Origin: Alisma plantago-aquatica
Taxonomy: Eukaryota > Streptophyta > Magnoliopsida > Alismatales > Alismataceae
Direction of reading: 5' to 3'
DNA: 64,000 nucleotides
Assembly: GCA_963693085.1 (NCBI GenBank)
Contig: OY856411.1
Location: 66,073,001-66,137,000, forward strand
In this document: positions 1-11,471 of the stretch, piece after piece
Numbering within the stretch: position 1 is the stretch's first letter
How the letters are laid out: each line of letters opens with the position of its first letter
Program-made: the position numbers and the translations under genes
The notes under the pieces: generated by a model
Databases searched by the model: none
What the model was told of the DNA's origin: nothing
Seen by the model: only the letters and a program-made list of their open reading frames with translations

Positions 1-1603
1 GGACAAGTTTTCTCCCACTGAATCTATGCATACTGAACCCTTCAGTACAGATTACCAATGTATGCTCTCTCTTTTCCATGTCAACAGGTTTTTGAGAACT
101 ATCTCTATAGATCTCTATTCCTATCACATAGGAAACATCTCTATCTTCCTTAAAGATAATTTCCACTTTTAGATTTCCACTCTAGAACATTTCCATTTCA
201 CATCAACATGTGGAATGTGAATACGCTCCCACTAAATCACAAATCCCATCTTTATCTTTGACATATCAGTCAAACCCTTTGACTATATCATCACAGTAAA
301 GATCCAATTCTGAGTTGCTTCTACTCAATCAATCACATTGATTAGTCCATTGTAACTTATAGACTTCATTTGCATTAGTGGATTCATAAACCTTATAGGT
401 TGTGTCACGTACACATCCTTATTTTATTCCTCATAGGAATGCGGTTTTAGTATCCATATGCCAAATGACTTAGTCATTAAGTTGCAATCAACAAGCATCA
501 TCCTTCTCAAAATGTCATCCATGTGTCTTAACGCTTAAGACTTATTTGCACTTATGTATTTCCATCCAATGGGTGCTACCATCAAGGTCATACCTTATGG
601 TTCACATGGAAGTCATTTAGGATGTAATGGTCATAGACCAAAACTCAAAATCCAGTTCCTCATATTCATCTAGATAGTTGATCCATCATGTGACCAACTC
701 ATCACATAGATAATTGAGGTGTATCTGTCAAGGATATAAGAACTCACAACACTTTGTGATTCTTAATTTCCTTTATTTGTGTGGGGTATTCTTTTATTAA
801 GAAGAATTCAGTTATTTGATAATCATTCTCTAACTCCTTAGAGTATGATTCCTTTTGATTTAGACATCACCATGCCTTAATCATGAGATCATTATGATAC
901 ACTATCATAATCATTCCCAAGGATCTTAAACATTTAGTCCAAGTATTTCATTCATTGATCTCATCAAGAATTTACACTTTACCAAATTTGTACTTCATCT
1001 ATGATAATCTTGAACACTTCAAGATATTCATATTGGTATTTCACCATTTGAAGTATTAGCATTTGCTCCAATAGGTATGTAAATACATCACATGTATTAT
1101 ACCTAATAGGATAATCATTCTCCCACTACCACTAGTGAAGATTGATTAATCATGTCCAAGATATTCATGTCTCTTACTGGTTCTTTAACCAAAAGAGTCT
1201 AGATTTATCCATCACATGGAAACTAGAAATGAATTTCTCATGATTGATGCTAATTAGATTGTTTGAGTTATCAATAACTTTTAGGTATCATTTTATCTTA
1301 TGCGTATCAAATACCACAAGATAAATAAGGCATTGCCACAAAGATCATATCTTTTAAAGAATGAAACATCAACTTTATTAATTTCCATCATTGTCATACA
1401 ATATGCAAAAATAAAGTGTTTCTATCTATTGGAAAATATGAAATAGCAGTTCATAACTCTATTACATGCCTTTAAGGCTGAAAAATAAACTAAAGTACTC
1501 CTATCTATGGTGGCAACACTTGCCCCATTTATTGAGTGCTTTACACTTTATATCTTGGTATCATATACCTCAAAAGTGTTACAAGTTTATTTCCATGACA
1601 CCT
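1..1603 (-). pseudogene. Degraded Ty1/copia pol (integrase region to reverse transcriptase), cut by window edge
   Basis: This is the pol region downstream of the gag at 1604-2458, on the same strand and now non-coding. Conceptual translation of the minus strand still shows copia reverse transcriptase landmarks in the expected order. They are an APIGWKY-like stretch (family PIGCKW) near 590-560, MDTKTAFL followed by a stop (family MDVKTAFLNG) near 460-430, a DVYVTQP stretch near 415-395, and SYVIGIEIYRDSSQK (family SYVLGIEIHRDRS) near 145-100. These pieces lie in different frames and are broken by stops, so no enzyme can be made. The integrase part, about 700-1500, is too decayed to assign residues. 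The element continues beyond the left edge, where the remaining RT, RNase H and 3' LTR are expected. Confidence 0.8.
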
Positions 1604-2458
1604 TTATGTGGAGACGACAATATCCTCCTTCTTCTTTTGTTCTCCCAGATAGAGAGGACAATTCCTTTTCCAATGTCTTGGCTTTTGATAATGGTGGCAA
1701 TTTCCTTTCTTGGTCACTCCTCCCTTGGCCTTGAGAGCTGAAGACGACTTGGACTCCTGGCTAGCATCAGAACCTTTCTTAGCTTTGCCCTTGCCCTTGC
1801 GCTTGGACTTGCCTTTCTTTCCCATGATCACCATCACAGACTTAGGCTTGTCCTTCTTCATCTGTGTCTCAGCTGTCCTCAACATGCCCAACAACACCGA
1901 CAGTGGCCTATCAAAGTTGTTCATGTTGTAGTTCATCAAAAACTGACAGTAAGATTCTGGCAACAATTGTAGTATCACGTCAGTAGCCAACTCTTGGCTC
2001 AGTGGAAATCCCACTCTTTGCAAGTTCTCCACATACCCAATCATCTTGAGTGTGTGAGGACCAACTGGATCTCTTTCTGTCATGACACACTTGAACAGTG
2101 CCCTTGAGACATCATATCTCTCTTGCCGTGCTTGATCTTCATACATGTTCCTGAGATGCTGAACCATCTCAATGAAACCCATGTTCTCATGTTGTCTCTG
2201 CAACTCGTGGTTCATAGAGCACAACATCAAGCACTTTGCATCAATGGCATCATCAGAATGCTTCTTGTAAGCATCCCTTTCTGCCTTTGGTGCATTAGGA
2301 GTAGGTTCCTCTGGAATTGGAGTATCCAGGACATAGAGCTTTCGCTCTTGAGTGAGAACAATTCTCAATTTCCTATACCAGTCGTGGAAGTTTGTCCCAT
2401 TCAGCTTTTCCTTTTCAAGGACCGATCGCAAAGAAAAGTGATTGTTGTTTGTTGCCAT
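1604..2458 (-). CDS. gag: Ty1/copia gag polyprotein (open, but zinc knuckle damaged)
   Basis: The product is a retrotransposon nucleocapsid protein of about 284 residues that would package element RNA in cytoplasmic virus-like particles. The start is taken at the ATG at 2458 (MATNNNHFSL), because the reading frame upstream has no better ATG. Residues about 16-40 (KLNGTNFHDWYRKLRIVL) are the typical copia gag N-terminus, followed by the UBN2-like helical capsid region. A Lys/Gly/Ser-rich basic linker (about residues 215-255) precedes one zinc knuckle, NCHHYQKPRHWKRNC. The pattern should be CX2CX4HX4C, but the second Cys is Tyr, so zinc binding is probably impaired. It is the only open frame of this element; the pol downstream is broken. 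The lineage within copia is not resolved. Confidence 0.88.
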   Translation of the reverse strand: MATNNNHFSLRSVLEKEKLNGTNFHDWYRKLRIVLTQERKLYVLDTPIPEEPTPNAPKAERDAYKKHSDDAIDAKCLMLCSMNHELQRQHENMGFIEMVQHLRNMYEDQARQERYDVSRALFKCVMTERDPVGPHTLKMIGYVENLQRVGFPLSQELATDVILQLLPESYCQFLMNYNMNNFDRPLSVLLGMLRTAETQMKKDKPKSVMVIMGKKGKSKRKGKGKAKKGSDASQESKSSSALKAKGGVTKKGNCHHYQKPRHWKRNCPLYLGEQKKKEDIVVST

Positions 2459-3866
2459 TTGTACTACAAAAAGGAAAATATGCAATTTTAGTCCAAAACT
2501 ATTTTTGAGTTATTTGATTGATTTGAAAAGTTGACGATATAATTATGCCTTTAATTAATTATCGCTCCCACAATTTTACTTCAAATTGACAGCCCTCACC
2601 ATCAATTCGGAAGATTGCAGCGTACAACCTTCTAGTGGGCAAGATCCTAAAATCCTCTAAGTCATTGACCAACTAGGGATGTCACCCACAACTTAGATCT
2701 TTCAGGTAGGCAACACTTTCCAATTGCATCATATGCAACTCTTGATAAGATGTCATATGCAACTCCTTGCCATGAGCATCTCCATGCCTCAAGGCGCTAG
2801 ATCCTATCTAGGTCACCTTGTTAAGTCCAACCCAAAGAAAACACGATGAATATGCACCCTGCTAGGGCAGACCCACACATTCATCCTTCACGCTTCCACA
2901 AGATAGACGGTGCACCACACTAGGGCATGCCCACACTTGGTCGATCAAGCTTTTCACGTGTGTTGCATTTGGAAGGCATCTAAAACTTAATATTTAATGA
3001 GGGATTTGGTTTTATATAAATATACATATCCAATCACCAAAATACATAGTACGTATCATATACATGCTATATCCCACACAAAAAACATGTGAAACGATAA
3101 AAGCGATGATTATGGCCATCCTAATGTGATTCCTTGAGCCAAGAGGAATCACGGTCATCTAGGTCTACATCACATGCAACCTGTACAAGATGAACTCTGT
3201 GCTATAGCCATCCTAGTTGATCAACTCATCACATGAGTGACCTGCTCACTCTGGTCGGTCGTCTGCGTGCCACCAGCCGATCGGTTGGCTCCTCCAACCG
3301 ATCGGTTCGCCCGATCGTCGTACATCTCGTTCTGGCTACCACCCGCTCGTCTCGCTCCTCGAACCGAGCATCAACTGATCAGCTCAATCCTTGAACCGAT
3401 CGGTTCACTCCTTGAACCGATTGGTTTCTCAGTTGTCGTCTGGATGTCCGCCGTTCTTTGACATAACAGGAAATAAAATCTATCCTATTTTACATTGTAA
3501 AAAAAGAGAAAGCTCGAGTTACATTCGAGGGGAGCAAAGGTAGGAAAGAAATCTCAAATTATTTTGAGTTACATCAGGAATAGGAGAAAGGGAATCAGTG
3601 CGCATACCGATATGCAAGCAACCACATACAACAATACACAGATAGGGTTTATTGGCCATAACCACACTATACATCCATCACAAAACTCATTTAAGGGCGA
3701 CGCGTATCGAGTGCATTAATATTACATATCATATATGTAGTTAGGGATTTGTGGATTTAAGATTGGACATGCATAAAGCCAAAATTATTCGCATCGTATG
3801 CAATAAATAAATGCGACAAACCAAAATCGATCATATCGATAATCCTAAAGTATAGAGCAGTTGACG
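2459..3866 (-). other. Copia element 5' leader between primer site and gag
   Basis: About 1.4 kb of untranslated internal sequence lies between the primer-binding site (3867-3880) and the gag start. It contains no credible gene. Between about 3275 and 3430 it carries a cluster of ACCGATCGGT-type palindromes, the same motif that is clustered in the U3 of this element's LTR. Confidence 0.7.
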
Positions 3867-3880
3867 TGGCTCTGATACCA
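3867..3880 (-). promoter_or_regulatory. Primer-binding site (initiator tRNA-Met type) of copia element
   Basis: Read on the minus strand this is TGGTATCAGAGCCA, complementary to the 3' end of plant initiator methionine tRNA. It sits one base inside the LTR end at 3882 and fixes the element's orientation. Confidence 0.92.
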
Positions 3881-3881
3881 C

Positions 3882-6096
3882 TGTTGGGTTTTAAGAGAGG
3901 TAGAGAAGGAAGCGGAAACAAAAATTTTCTCCTCCCCCAACCCAGAACAAGGAAACACGTCAACGTCTATACAATAGGAAGGGATGGTTTGTGGAATCAT
4001 ACCTTGTCCCGAGGCTTGCTCGGCGACAATACCTCGCGCCTTGCGCGGTCTTCACCTCCGATCTTGGACGGTGTCTGTGCAGCTCCTGGTTGCACCGGGA
4101 CTGACGACTCCTGGTCTCACCGGGACTGTCGGGATTGACAGCTGTCCTCCGAGCGGCAGAAATCTCCCACCTCTCAAGTAGTCCACACGGACCACCTGGA
4201 ACTCCAATCTCCTTGTCCCACAAGGAATTGGAAGGAGTCGCACCCTGCTGTCAGCGTACTAGTCGCCAACACACTCTCCTACTACCAGTCACTTTCTATA
4301 GTTGTCTTTCTCTTGTTGTGCCTCCCTTATCGAGTAGCACTTGCTCGGGCTCTCTTGGTTACCAAAAACAGAGAGAACGACAACTTTACAGAGCAACTGG
4401 TTGCACTGAGTTGTTCATTGAGAAGCCCCCAATACCCCTATATATAAGAGGGTCATGGGATAGGGTTCTCTATGCCGGGCAATGCGGGACTAAAGCAGGA
4501 GTAGAAGAGTTCGAGATTTTCCACAAAAACAACCAACTGCGTGACCAGAACCGATCGTTTCATCACTGAAATGGTCGGTTGGGGACCTGAGCCAATCGGT
4601 TGACACCTCAACCGATCGTTTGGGACACCTCAACCAATCGATTCATTTCTGAATCGGTCGGTTCATGATCCTGATCAGTTCCCGATTGACTTTCCTTCTT
4701 TTGTTTCGAATCGGTATCAAATACTAATCCTTGTTCCAATCAAATTGGGCAAGTGAAACTAAAAGAAATTTCTCACCAATCCTATTTTCCCAACTTGCTC
4801 AGTTGCACTAGTTGATCCGATCATTTCAACACTTGAACCGATCGTTTCATCCTGTGCATGAGCCGATCGACTAACCCAGCTCAGCCGATCGGTTCATCAC
4901 ATGAGCCAATCAGTTGGGAGTGTAGATTGTGCAGAAATAGTCAATTGCAGTTTCAATCAATCTGATACTCTAATCAATCGATCCAACACCTTGAATACTA
5001 TGATTTTGAGCTATCAATTAATTGAGTGTTTAATTGAACTGCTAAACTCCTTTAGTAATCATTCTAAACAATGTTTGTGGACAAAACTCCTTTTCCAGGT
5101 TAAATCCTATGTGTGTGACCCTGCAGGTCCTTATCACATTGGCAGTGAAAGTCCATAACACTTATGACTTCACAAGCAAAGAGCAGTGCCTAGTCACACA
5201 TCAGTGCTACCCAAGTGAAATAGAAAGTTGGAGAACAACTTTCAATCCTACAATCCGTGTATGGTGTTACAGAGGATGTATAATTCCTTTGTCACTGATA
5301 TCCCGAATGAACTCGAGGCATGGAACAGTCATCCTGTCAACGTTCATTCACTTTCTTGATCTCAGAGCAAATTGGAAGAGATATGTTATGACATCAGTAT
5401 CACATACTGATTAACACATGCGTGCACGCCTTTCTCAATCCTACTCATCAAGTGGCCATGGATATCAAACTCCCTCAGGAGGGACAAATCCCATATCTAT
5501 CACTCACGCCTCAAAAGCCCCACGTGTCAAAGCCACCCAATCATCACCACCCATGTTTCAAGACTGCGTTTGATGATGTCAAAGTGTACCCAACGACATG
5601 TGTTGAGTGTAGTGATTTTAGGTCAAAGGATCACATTCACCACCATCATTGTGAGTACTGACTGTGACTACCATGTCATGGTTCCATGTGTCAAACTCAC
5701 GGTGGGTCTATCCGGTACACTTGTTCTCTAACAAGTACCTATGTGTTTGGTTTGATATCTCTATATCATGACTAATGAGATTCTGTCATCAACCAACACC
5801 ACAATCTAGTCTTGTGTATCATTGCTGTCTATCTACCTTCCACAATGACATCCGACTAGGGACATAGCAAGAAAGTACAAACTCTTAGCATCTGTATGAT
5901 CTCATCGTTCAGGTCCTCAACCTGAAAGCATACGTCATTGAGTACTGTCATTCTCTAGACATTCAATCTGTTCTATCACTATCTCATATGATTGAACCAG
6001 AAAGAATTGGAAGCTTGCCTTTGATGTTTATCACATCAATCTTAACGTATCCCACCAATCATCCCATGATTGGCTCTCAGGGCATACATACCAACA
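3882..6096 (-). mobile_element. Ty1/copia 5' LTR (2215 bp)
   Basis: The LTR is bounded by TGTTGG at 3882 and CCAACA at 6091-6096, a perfect 6-bp terminal inverted repeat, and it abuts the primer site. A TATA box on the minus strand (TATATATA, about 4440-4447) gives U3 from 6096 to about 4420. The U3 contains about ten ACCGATCGGT-like dyads between 4545 and 4915. Sequence to the right (6097 on) is the inside of gypsy element A: it matches, inverted, the 11.5-12.0 kb region starting exactly at ATCTAGAG. The boundary is therefore supported by an empty-site-like comparison. The expected target duplication partner (ATCTA) lies outside the window. Confidence 0.82.
4440..4447 (-). promoter_or_regulatory. 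TATA box of copia LTR
   Basis: The minus strand reads TATATATAGGGG. It is the only good TATA in the LTR and lies about 560 bp upstream of the LTR end. Confidence 0.6.
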
Positions 6097-6641
6097 ATCT
6101 AGAGGTAACTCTAAGATAAGTTTTTAACTTTCTCTTATGATAATAGAATGATTAGGAATATAGTAGATACAAAGTCATAAGGAAGTTTAGTGTAGAGATA
6201 ATACATTGGAGTGGAACTAAATATGTATGATAAGACTTGTAAATCCCAAGTGGGTGACAAAACATAATTCTGATCTATCCTTGAAAGAAAAATGCTAAAA
6301 TGAGTAAGGAGTATGGAAGACTTTCTAGAATCAAGAATCTTATCACATAAAAGATTTGAGTCAATGAGGATTGACACCAAAATTATTTGAAATATGAATA
6401 GTACTTCTCTAATATAGAAAGTGTTACCTGATGCAGAGTTGACTCTATAGTTAGTAATGGAAAGGACAGTGGAGTATGTATCCTATGTGATAGATTCTAT
6501 GATGACCGTAAATGGAAGATCTATGGAATCTCCATGACATTAAGATGTTATGTGGAGACTTTATGATATGATGAATGAATAATATTTGTCTCCCTTTATT
6601 TAGGATTTCAGGGACAAAATATTTGTTAGGGATTTATAACT
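6097..6641 (+). mobile_element. 3' internal end of gypsy element A
   Basis: This non-coding segment ends with a short stretch reading, in one frame, SPFI, stop, DFRDKIFVRDL, stop. It resembles the extreme C-terminus of gypsy pol (FSSDFGDKILL at 17887-17925 on the minus strand). It is immediately followed by the LTR at 6642. The whole segment is alignable, inverted, to 11472-12020, which is the equivalent part of element C. No gag is present here because the copia insertion at 6096 cuts the element; the rest lies left of the window. Confidence 0.75.
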
Positions 6642-7552
6642 TGTAATGACCCTGACCTGGGTTATGAGGTAACCCTATTTGTTTTGGCAAATAAAGTTGC
6701 TTAGAACTTTAATATAATCCTCTAAGGTGTTTTTTTATCATCTTACACACTTATGTTCCAAGTTTGGTCCTGATTGAATGATGTTTGAGCAATGTTCCTT
6801 TATTTTGGACCAAAGTGTAATTTACCTAAGACGAGGGGCTATATTGAAAAATGTCACATGTTGACCTTTCCTAAAGTGTTTTAGCATCATAATAGAGAGA
6901 ATTATGCTAATTGGTGTCTTGTGGAAAACCTAAATGCCAAGTTGGAACTTGCTTGAATAATGTTGGCACCTTGTGCACTAATTTTAGTACAAATTGTAAT
7001 TTACCCAAAATGTAGGGTTGATATGCAAATTATCACATATAGAGTGTTCCTACTTCCTCTATGTATAATTTATAGGAGATAAAATAAGGAGACACCATGT
7101 TTGAATCAATTATGAGTGATGGTAATCTTGTTGATGAAATGACCAAGAAAAGGGTTGAATATGAAACCTTTACTTAAGTTGTATCAAGTTGAAAAGCTTA
7201 TATATGAGTGCCTATCGGACAAGGAGACAAAGGAGGACTCCCATATCATTTTTTGGACTCTTGGAAAAGTCGATGACGTACAAAGCACCTCAAGGAGGTG
7301 AAGTGCATTGGTTTACAACTTCCTTAGAAAAGTTGTATCGAGTTGTGAATAAAGTGGTGATTTTGTTGATATATCTTATTCAAAGGGATAAGTAATGGAT
7401 GAAAATTCATCTCTATATTATCCTCTAGTGTTTTTAATATCAATATAAATGTTAATTCATGCATGTACATGTGTCCCCCATGCATGGAGACATGGCACCT
7501 AGTAGCTCAAATCGATGACACCTCATTTTCACACTTCTTCATGTACAACAAG

Positions 7553-7560
7553 TATATATA
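7553..7560 (+). promoter_or_regulatory. TATA box of LTR A
   Basis: TATATATA followed by CCCC, about 910 bp into the LTR. The equivalent site in G1's LTR is on the minus strand at about 17275-17285. Confidence 0.55.
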
Positions 7561-9490
7561 CCCCTTCTTTCACCCCTTAGTGAACTTTTTCGAGCCCTAC
7601 CACCACCTTTCTCTTAGATATCATGCATGGAGCCTTTGTGTTGTGCATAGGTGATGTGGTATCGTGCATAAGTCTTGGATATCGGCTGTATCATGTGATA
7701 TCGACCAAAGCAAGTGATATTGGCCATAGCAAGTTGATATCGGCCATAGTGGAGTATTGTTGGCCACAAGTTAGGGGGATATTGGCCACGAGTGATGGAA
7801 TATCATGAAATGGTAATGAGGTATCATTCAATGTGTAAAGGGGAAATAAGGAGCTCAATACTTAACCCTAAGGTGAGGCCATGATCATCTTCAACCTTGA
7901 ATTGAAGCATGATTTTAGGGTTATGATCTTCCTTTCTTTTCTTCTTCACCAATTGCTTATCTATAGTGATTCCTTGTATATGAAGGAGTTGTGAACGAGA
8001 CTTGGACTTTGATAAGTCATCTTAAACCTTAGGAACATGGATATTTGGATCTTGGAGCTTTGAAGTTGTTCTTAAGGCGGGTTATATAACTTGAACCATG
8101 TCACGTTATTATTCATCACCTAAATTGCTATACTTAATGAACTACTTTTTATTCTAAAAATTTCTAAAATAATTGATGACATTATGATTTCTAATAGTTT
8201 CTTAGACCTGTTTCCATGAACTATAACAGTTATAATGAAGGTGTAGAGATTAAATAAGATGTTATCACTTGATAAAGTGATATCAGGTTCAAGCACACAC
8301 GTAGGCACCTCTCAGCCTGATATGGTGTGAAGCACACACACCTCTCTGCCCGATATGGTGTGAAGCACACACACACCTCTCTGCCCATTATTGTGTGAGT
8401 CACACACACCTCAAAAGTGATATGGAAGCACACATACACCTCTAGGTGATATGGGTAGCAAGTATACACCTTTAAACTGATATTGGGTTAAGCATACACC
8501 TTTTTGGACGATATGGTGTGGAAAACCTATCTCTAAAATGAGATGGAAGGTAACCCAATACACTATATGACAAGAGTGGCAAGGTGGTTAGTGACATAGT
8601 ACATGTGATGGCCAATAAACTAAAGTAGGGTGTGGCCAATATCTTCAAGTGAGGTGAGGATGTTACACCTAGGAAGGGTTAAGTTGATACACCATATGAA
8701 TGGTAAGGTTGATACCTTAATGGGTAAGGGTATGAGGGATATAATGATTCCTAGATCAATATAAAACTAATTACCCAATGCATGTGTTCAACTTGAAATA
8801 CATGATTCAACCCTATACACCTTGTAAAGGTGAGGGAAAAACACTCTTAGGAGTGATAAGGGTGACACCAATTAATGGTGTGGCTAATAACTTGATAGGT
8901 GAAACCCCTAAAGTGATTGATAATGGTCAATCCTATATCAACAATGTTTTAACCTGAGATGAGTCCATATTTCTTGATGATAGTTTGACAAGTGTGTGAT
9001 TTATGGCCAACGAATTGCAAAATAAATGTGATGAGTTAGTGCATAAAGTATTAGGATGAGAAATACCCTAATACAAGATAAGTTGATGAACTTAAGTAAG
9101 TTAAAAGTGATGAGGGAAGTGATACATCAAGGAATGATAAATATCATGTCCAGCATCTCAAGATTGATACACCTTGATGCACCTCAAATCCAATATACTT
9201 GGATGAGTAACACATGAAGTGTGTTATGTTAATTGTTACATTGAGAGGTAATGAATTTAATGTACTTTGATAAGTGTAGGCTAACATACCTTGAGAAAGG
9301 GTTAAGCCAAGATTATAAAGTATGATGAAATTAATATCCTAGAGAGGATGAGAGAGAAACTCATACTTTTTGTTGATAATGATTTAATGATAAATGATGA
9401 GAATAAATAAGTATGATTGAATACTTATGATATCAATGTATGCATGCTCCTAGAAGGGTGGATCAATGAATTAAGGTTTGGATTAATAAT

Positions 9491-9840
9491 ATGAATAAGT
9501 TATTGCCTAGGGAGAGGTGACAAGATGTGTAATGGCCTTGTGATCCATATGAATAAGTTGTTGCCTAGGGAGAGGTGACAAGATGTGTAATGGCCTTGTG
9601 AGCCATATGAATAAGTTGTTGCCTAGTGAGAGGTGACAAGATGTGTAATGGCCTTATGAGCCATATGAATAAGTTGTAACCTGGTGAGAGGTGACAAGAT
9701 GTGTAATGGCCTTGTGAGCCATATGAACAAGTTGTTTCCTAGTGAGAGGTGACAAGATGTGAATTGGCCTTATGATCCATATGAATAAGTTGTTGCCTAG
9801 TGAGAGGTCACAAGATGTGTAATGGCCTTGTGAGATATAA
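9491..9840 (+). repeat. 58-bp tandem repeat, six copies, inside LTR A
   Basis: Six head-to-tail copies start near 9491, 9549, 9607, 9665, 9723 and 9781, each beginning ATGAATAAGTTGTTGCC. The inverted counterpart in solo LTR S is at 19660-19923 plus 34128-34230. The copies are contiguous with no spacers, so this is a minisatellite and not a CRISPR array. Confidence 0.9.
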
Positions 9841-11471
9841 GGAATAGTTGTATAACAAGTAAAATGAATACCTTGGTCTGAGGACCTAGAGCTAATGATT
9901 ATATGTTATAGAAATAATAATGATATGTGATGATCTAAGGGTTTGTATACCCAGATCCAGTAACCATGATAATGAGAAGGGATGAGAACTCCCAGTAATG
10001 AGAAAAGGGATTGAAAACCTAAATGTCATATATGTTCTAAAGATCTAAAAAGTACTTGATAGATGTCTTACACATTTATTTGTAGAAATTGTGTATAATT
10101 GATGCTTATAACTTGTTTTATGCTAATAGAATATTGTATAGCACCTAATTAACCAAGTGGAATCTCATCATGTAGTGCCCTGACCATAGATCCATCAACG
10201 TCGAGATTTGTTGAATGGTGAAACGGGTTGCTCTACGGCATAACCCAGAGGGCATATTTTTGAATATGTGGGGGAGATGGGCACGAATATCCTTATGTCC
10301 TAATGTGGGTTTCATGTGAGATAAACGTGAAATCTCTCAATCCTTCATTATATATTTCGGGATGGATGTATCATGAATCTCTCGATGATGATAAATTTTG
10401 GATCGATGTGAGATAAACATGGGACCTCTTGATGCCGGAGATAGTGAAACCTCCACTGTAGCTCTATAGTGAAGTTTCCAGTATGCCTTGAAAAGCTATT
10501 TAGCAGTGATACAAGATTTTCTGCCTGTGGTATCATACTAACTGAGACAAGGGAGGTCATGGTAGCTGACTTTTCCATTGACCTTGTATGGTACCAATTG
10601 TGACTTCACAGTGGTTGGTTGGAGATGAGTGTTATAGCTCATCTCCTCAGGGCATAAGTGTGATTGAAAAATGTATTCAACTGTGTAGCATATCTATTTT
10701 AAGGATCAAATATGGAAATCATTGATTGATGCGCAATTCAGTTATACATCTTAGTTGATAGATGTTATTTATGTTTTTTTACATTCCTTGCAAAACGAAT
10801 AGCTGATTTATGACTCTACCATGGGTAGAAGCAATGTTCTCCTTAAGAAATGATATTATCTCATTATGTTCATACAATGATTTATTTTGTCTGTTAATAT
10901 AAAAATAACCTCTACTCAGTTTATAAATGCTTAATCAGCCATAATAATATGATCGACGGAGAGTTATATCTCTTCATGAGACAATTGTCGCACCCTATGG
11001 GATCCACAATTTTTTTAGGTGGACGTGCATGAGGCAGTGGAGACCATACAATAGAGGGAGGACAATAGAAATAGGGGCAACAATAGCATCTCAGGATGAG
11101 TGTGTTGTTTGTCGTGTCTTGTAGATATAAGTCCTATGTGTCGTCTCTGTACTCTCAGGTCCTTAGAATCTGTACGTAATGGTTTTATGAACGATCTGAG
11201 ATTTTGACTTGTATGCCTAGAGGTTTTATGTTGCTTATGTATAGTTTGGAGAAGCAACTGTTATATGTTATTCCCGAGATGAAATGGTACATGGTATGCA
11301 CAATGTGAACCATGATGTATGTAGTACTTTGGTTGTCTTCTTTAGAGTTTCCTGGAAATGGATATCCCTGCAAATGGTTTTAATTTTTAGTGATTTTTGT
11401 TAATCCGCTGTTTATGTTTAATTCCGCTTAATTGTAATGACTTGTTTGTCGGTTTGATGACGGTCGATTCA

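Larger units (their letters stand above)
6642..11471 (+). mobile_element. Gypsy element A, 3' LTR (4830 bp)
   Basis: It starts TGTAATGACC directly after the pol-tail fossil and ends GGTCGATTCA at 11471, the same ends as solo LTR S. Features in order are a TATA box (7553-7560), TATCGGCC-type repeats at 7650-7800, a CACACACCTCT-rich block at 8290-8500, a 58-bp tandem array at 9491-9840, and the conserved R/U5 words TCTGTACTCTCAGGTCC near 11145. Right of 11471 lies element C in the opposite orientation, so A inserted into C. No convincing ORF is present. Confidence 0.85.

Noticed and set aside
1466..2491. Plus-strand ORFs opposite copia gag
   Set aside because: Shadows of the minus-strand gag frame.
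4135..4569. 144-codon plus-strand ORF in the copia LTR
   Set aside because: It lies antisense to the LTR transcript across TATA and R; no domain is seen. Probably chance.
9491..9840. Regular 58-bp repeats resembling a CRISPR array
   Set aside because: Units are contiguous with no unique spacers, lie in an LTR, and the window is plant DNA.
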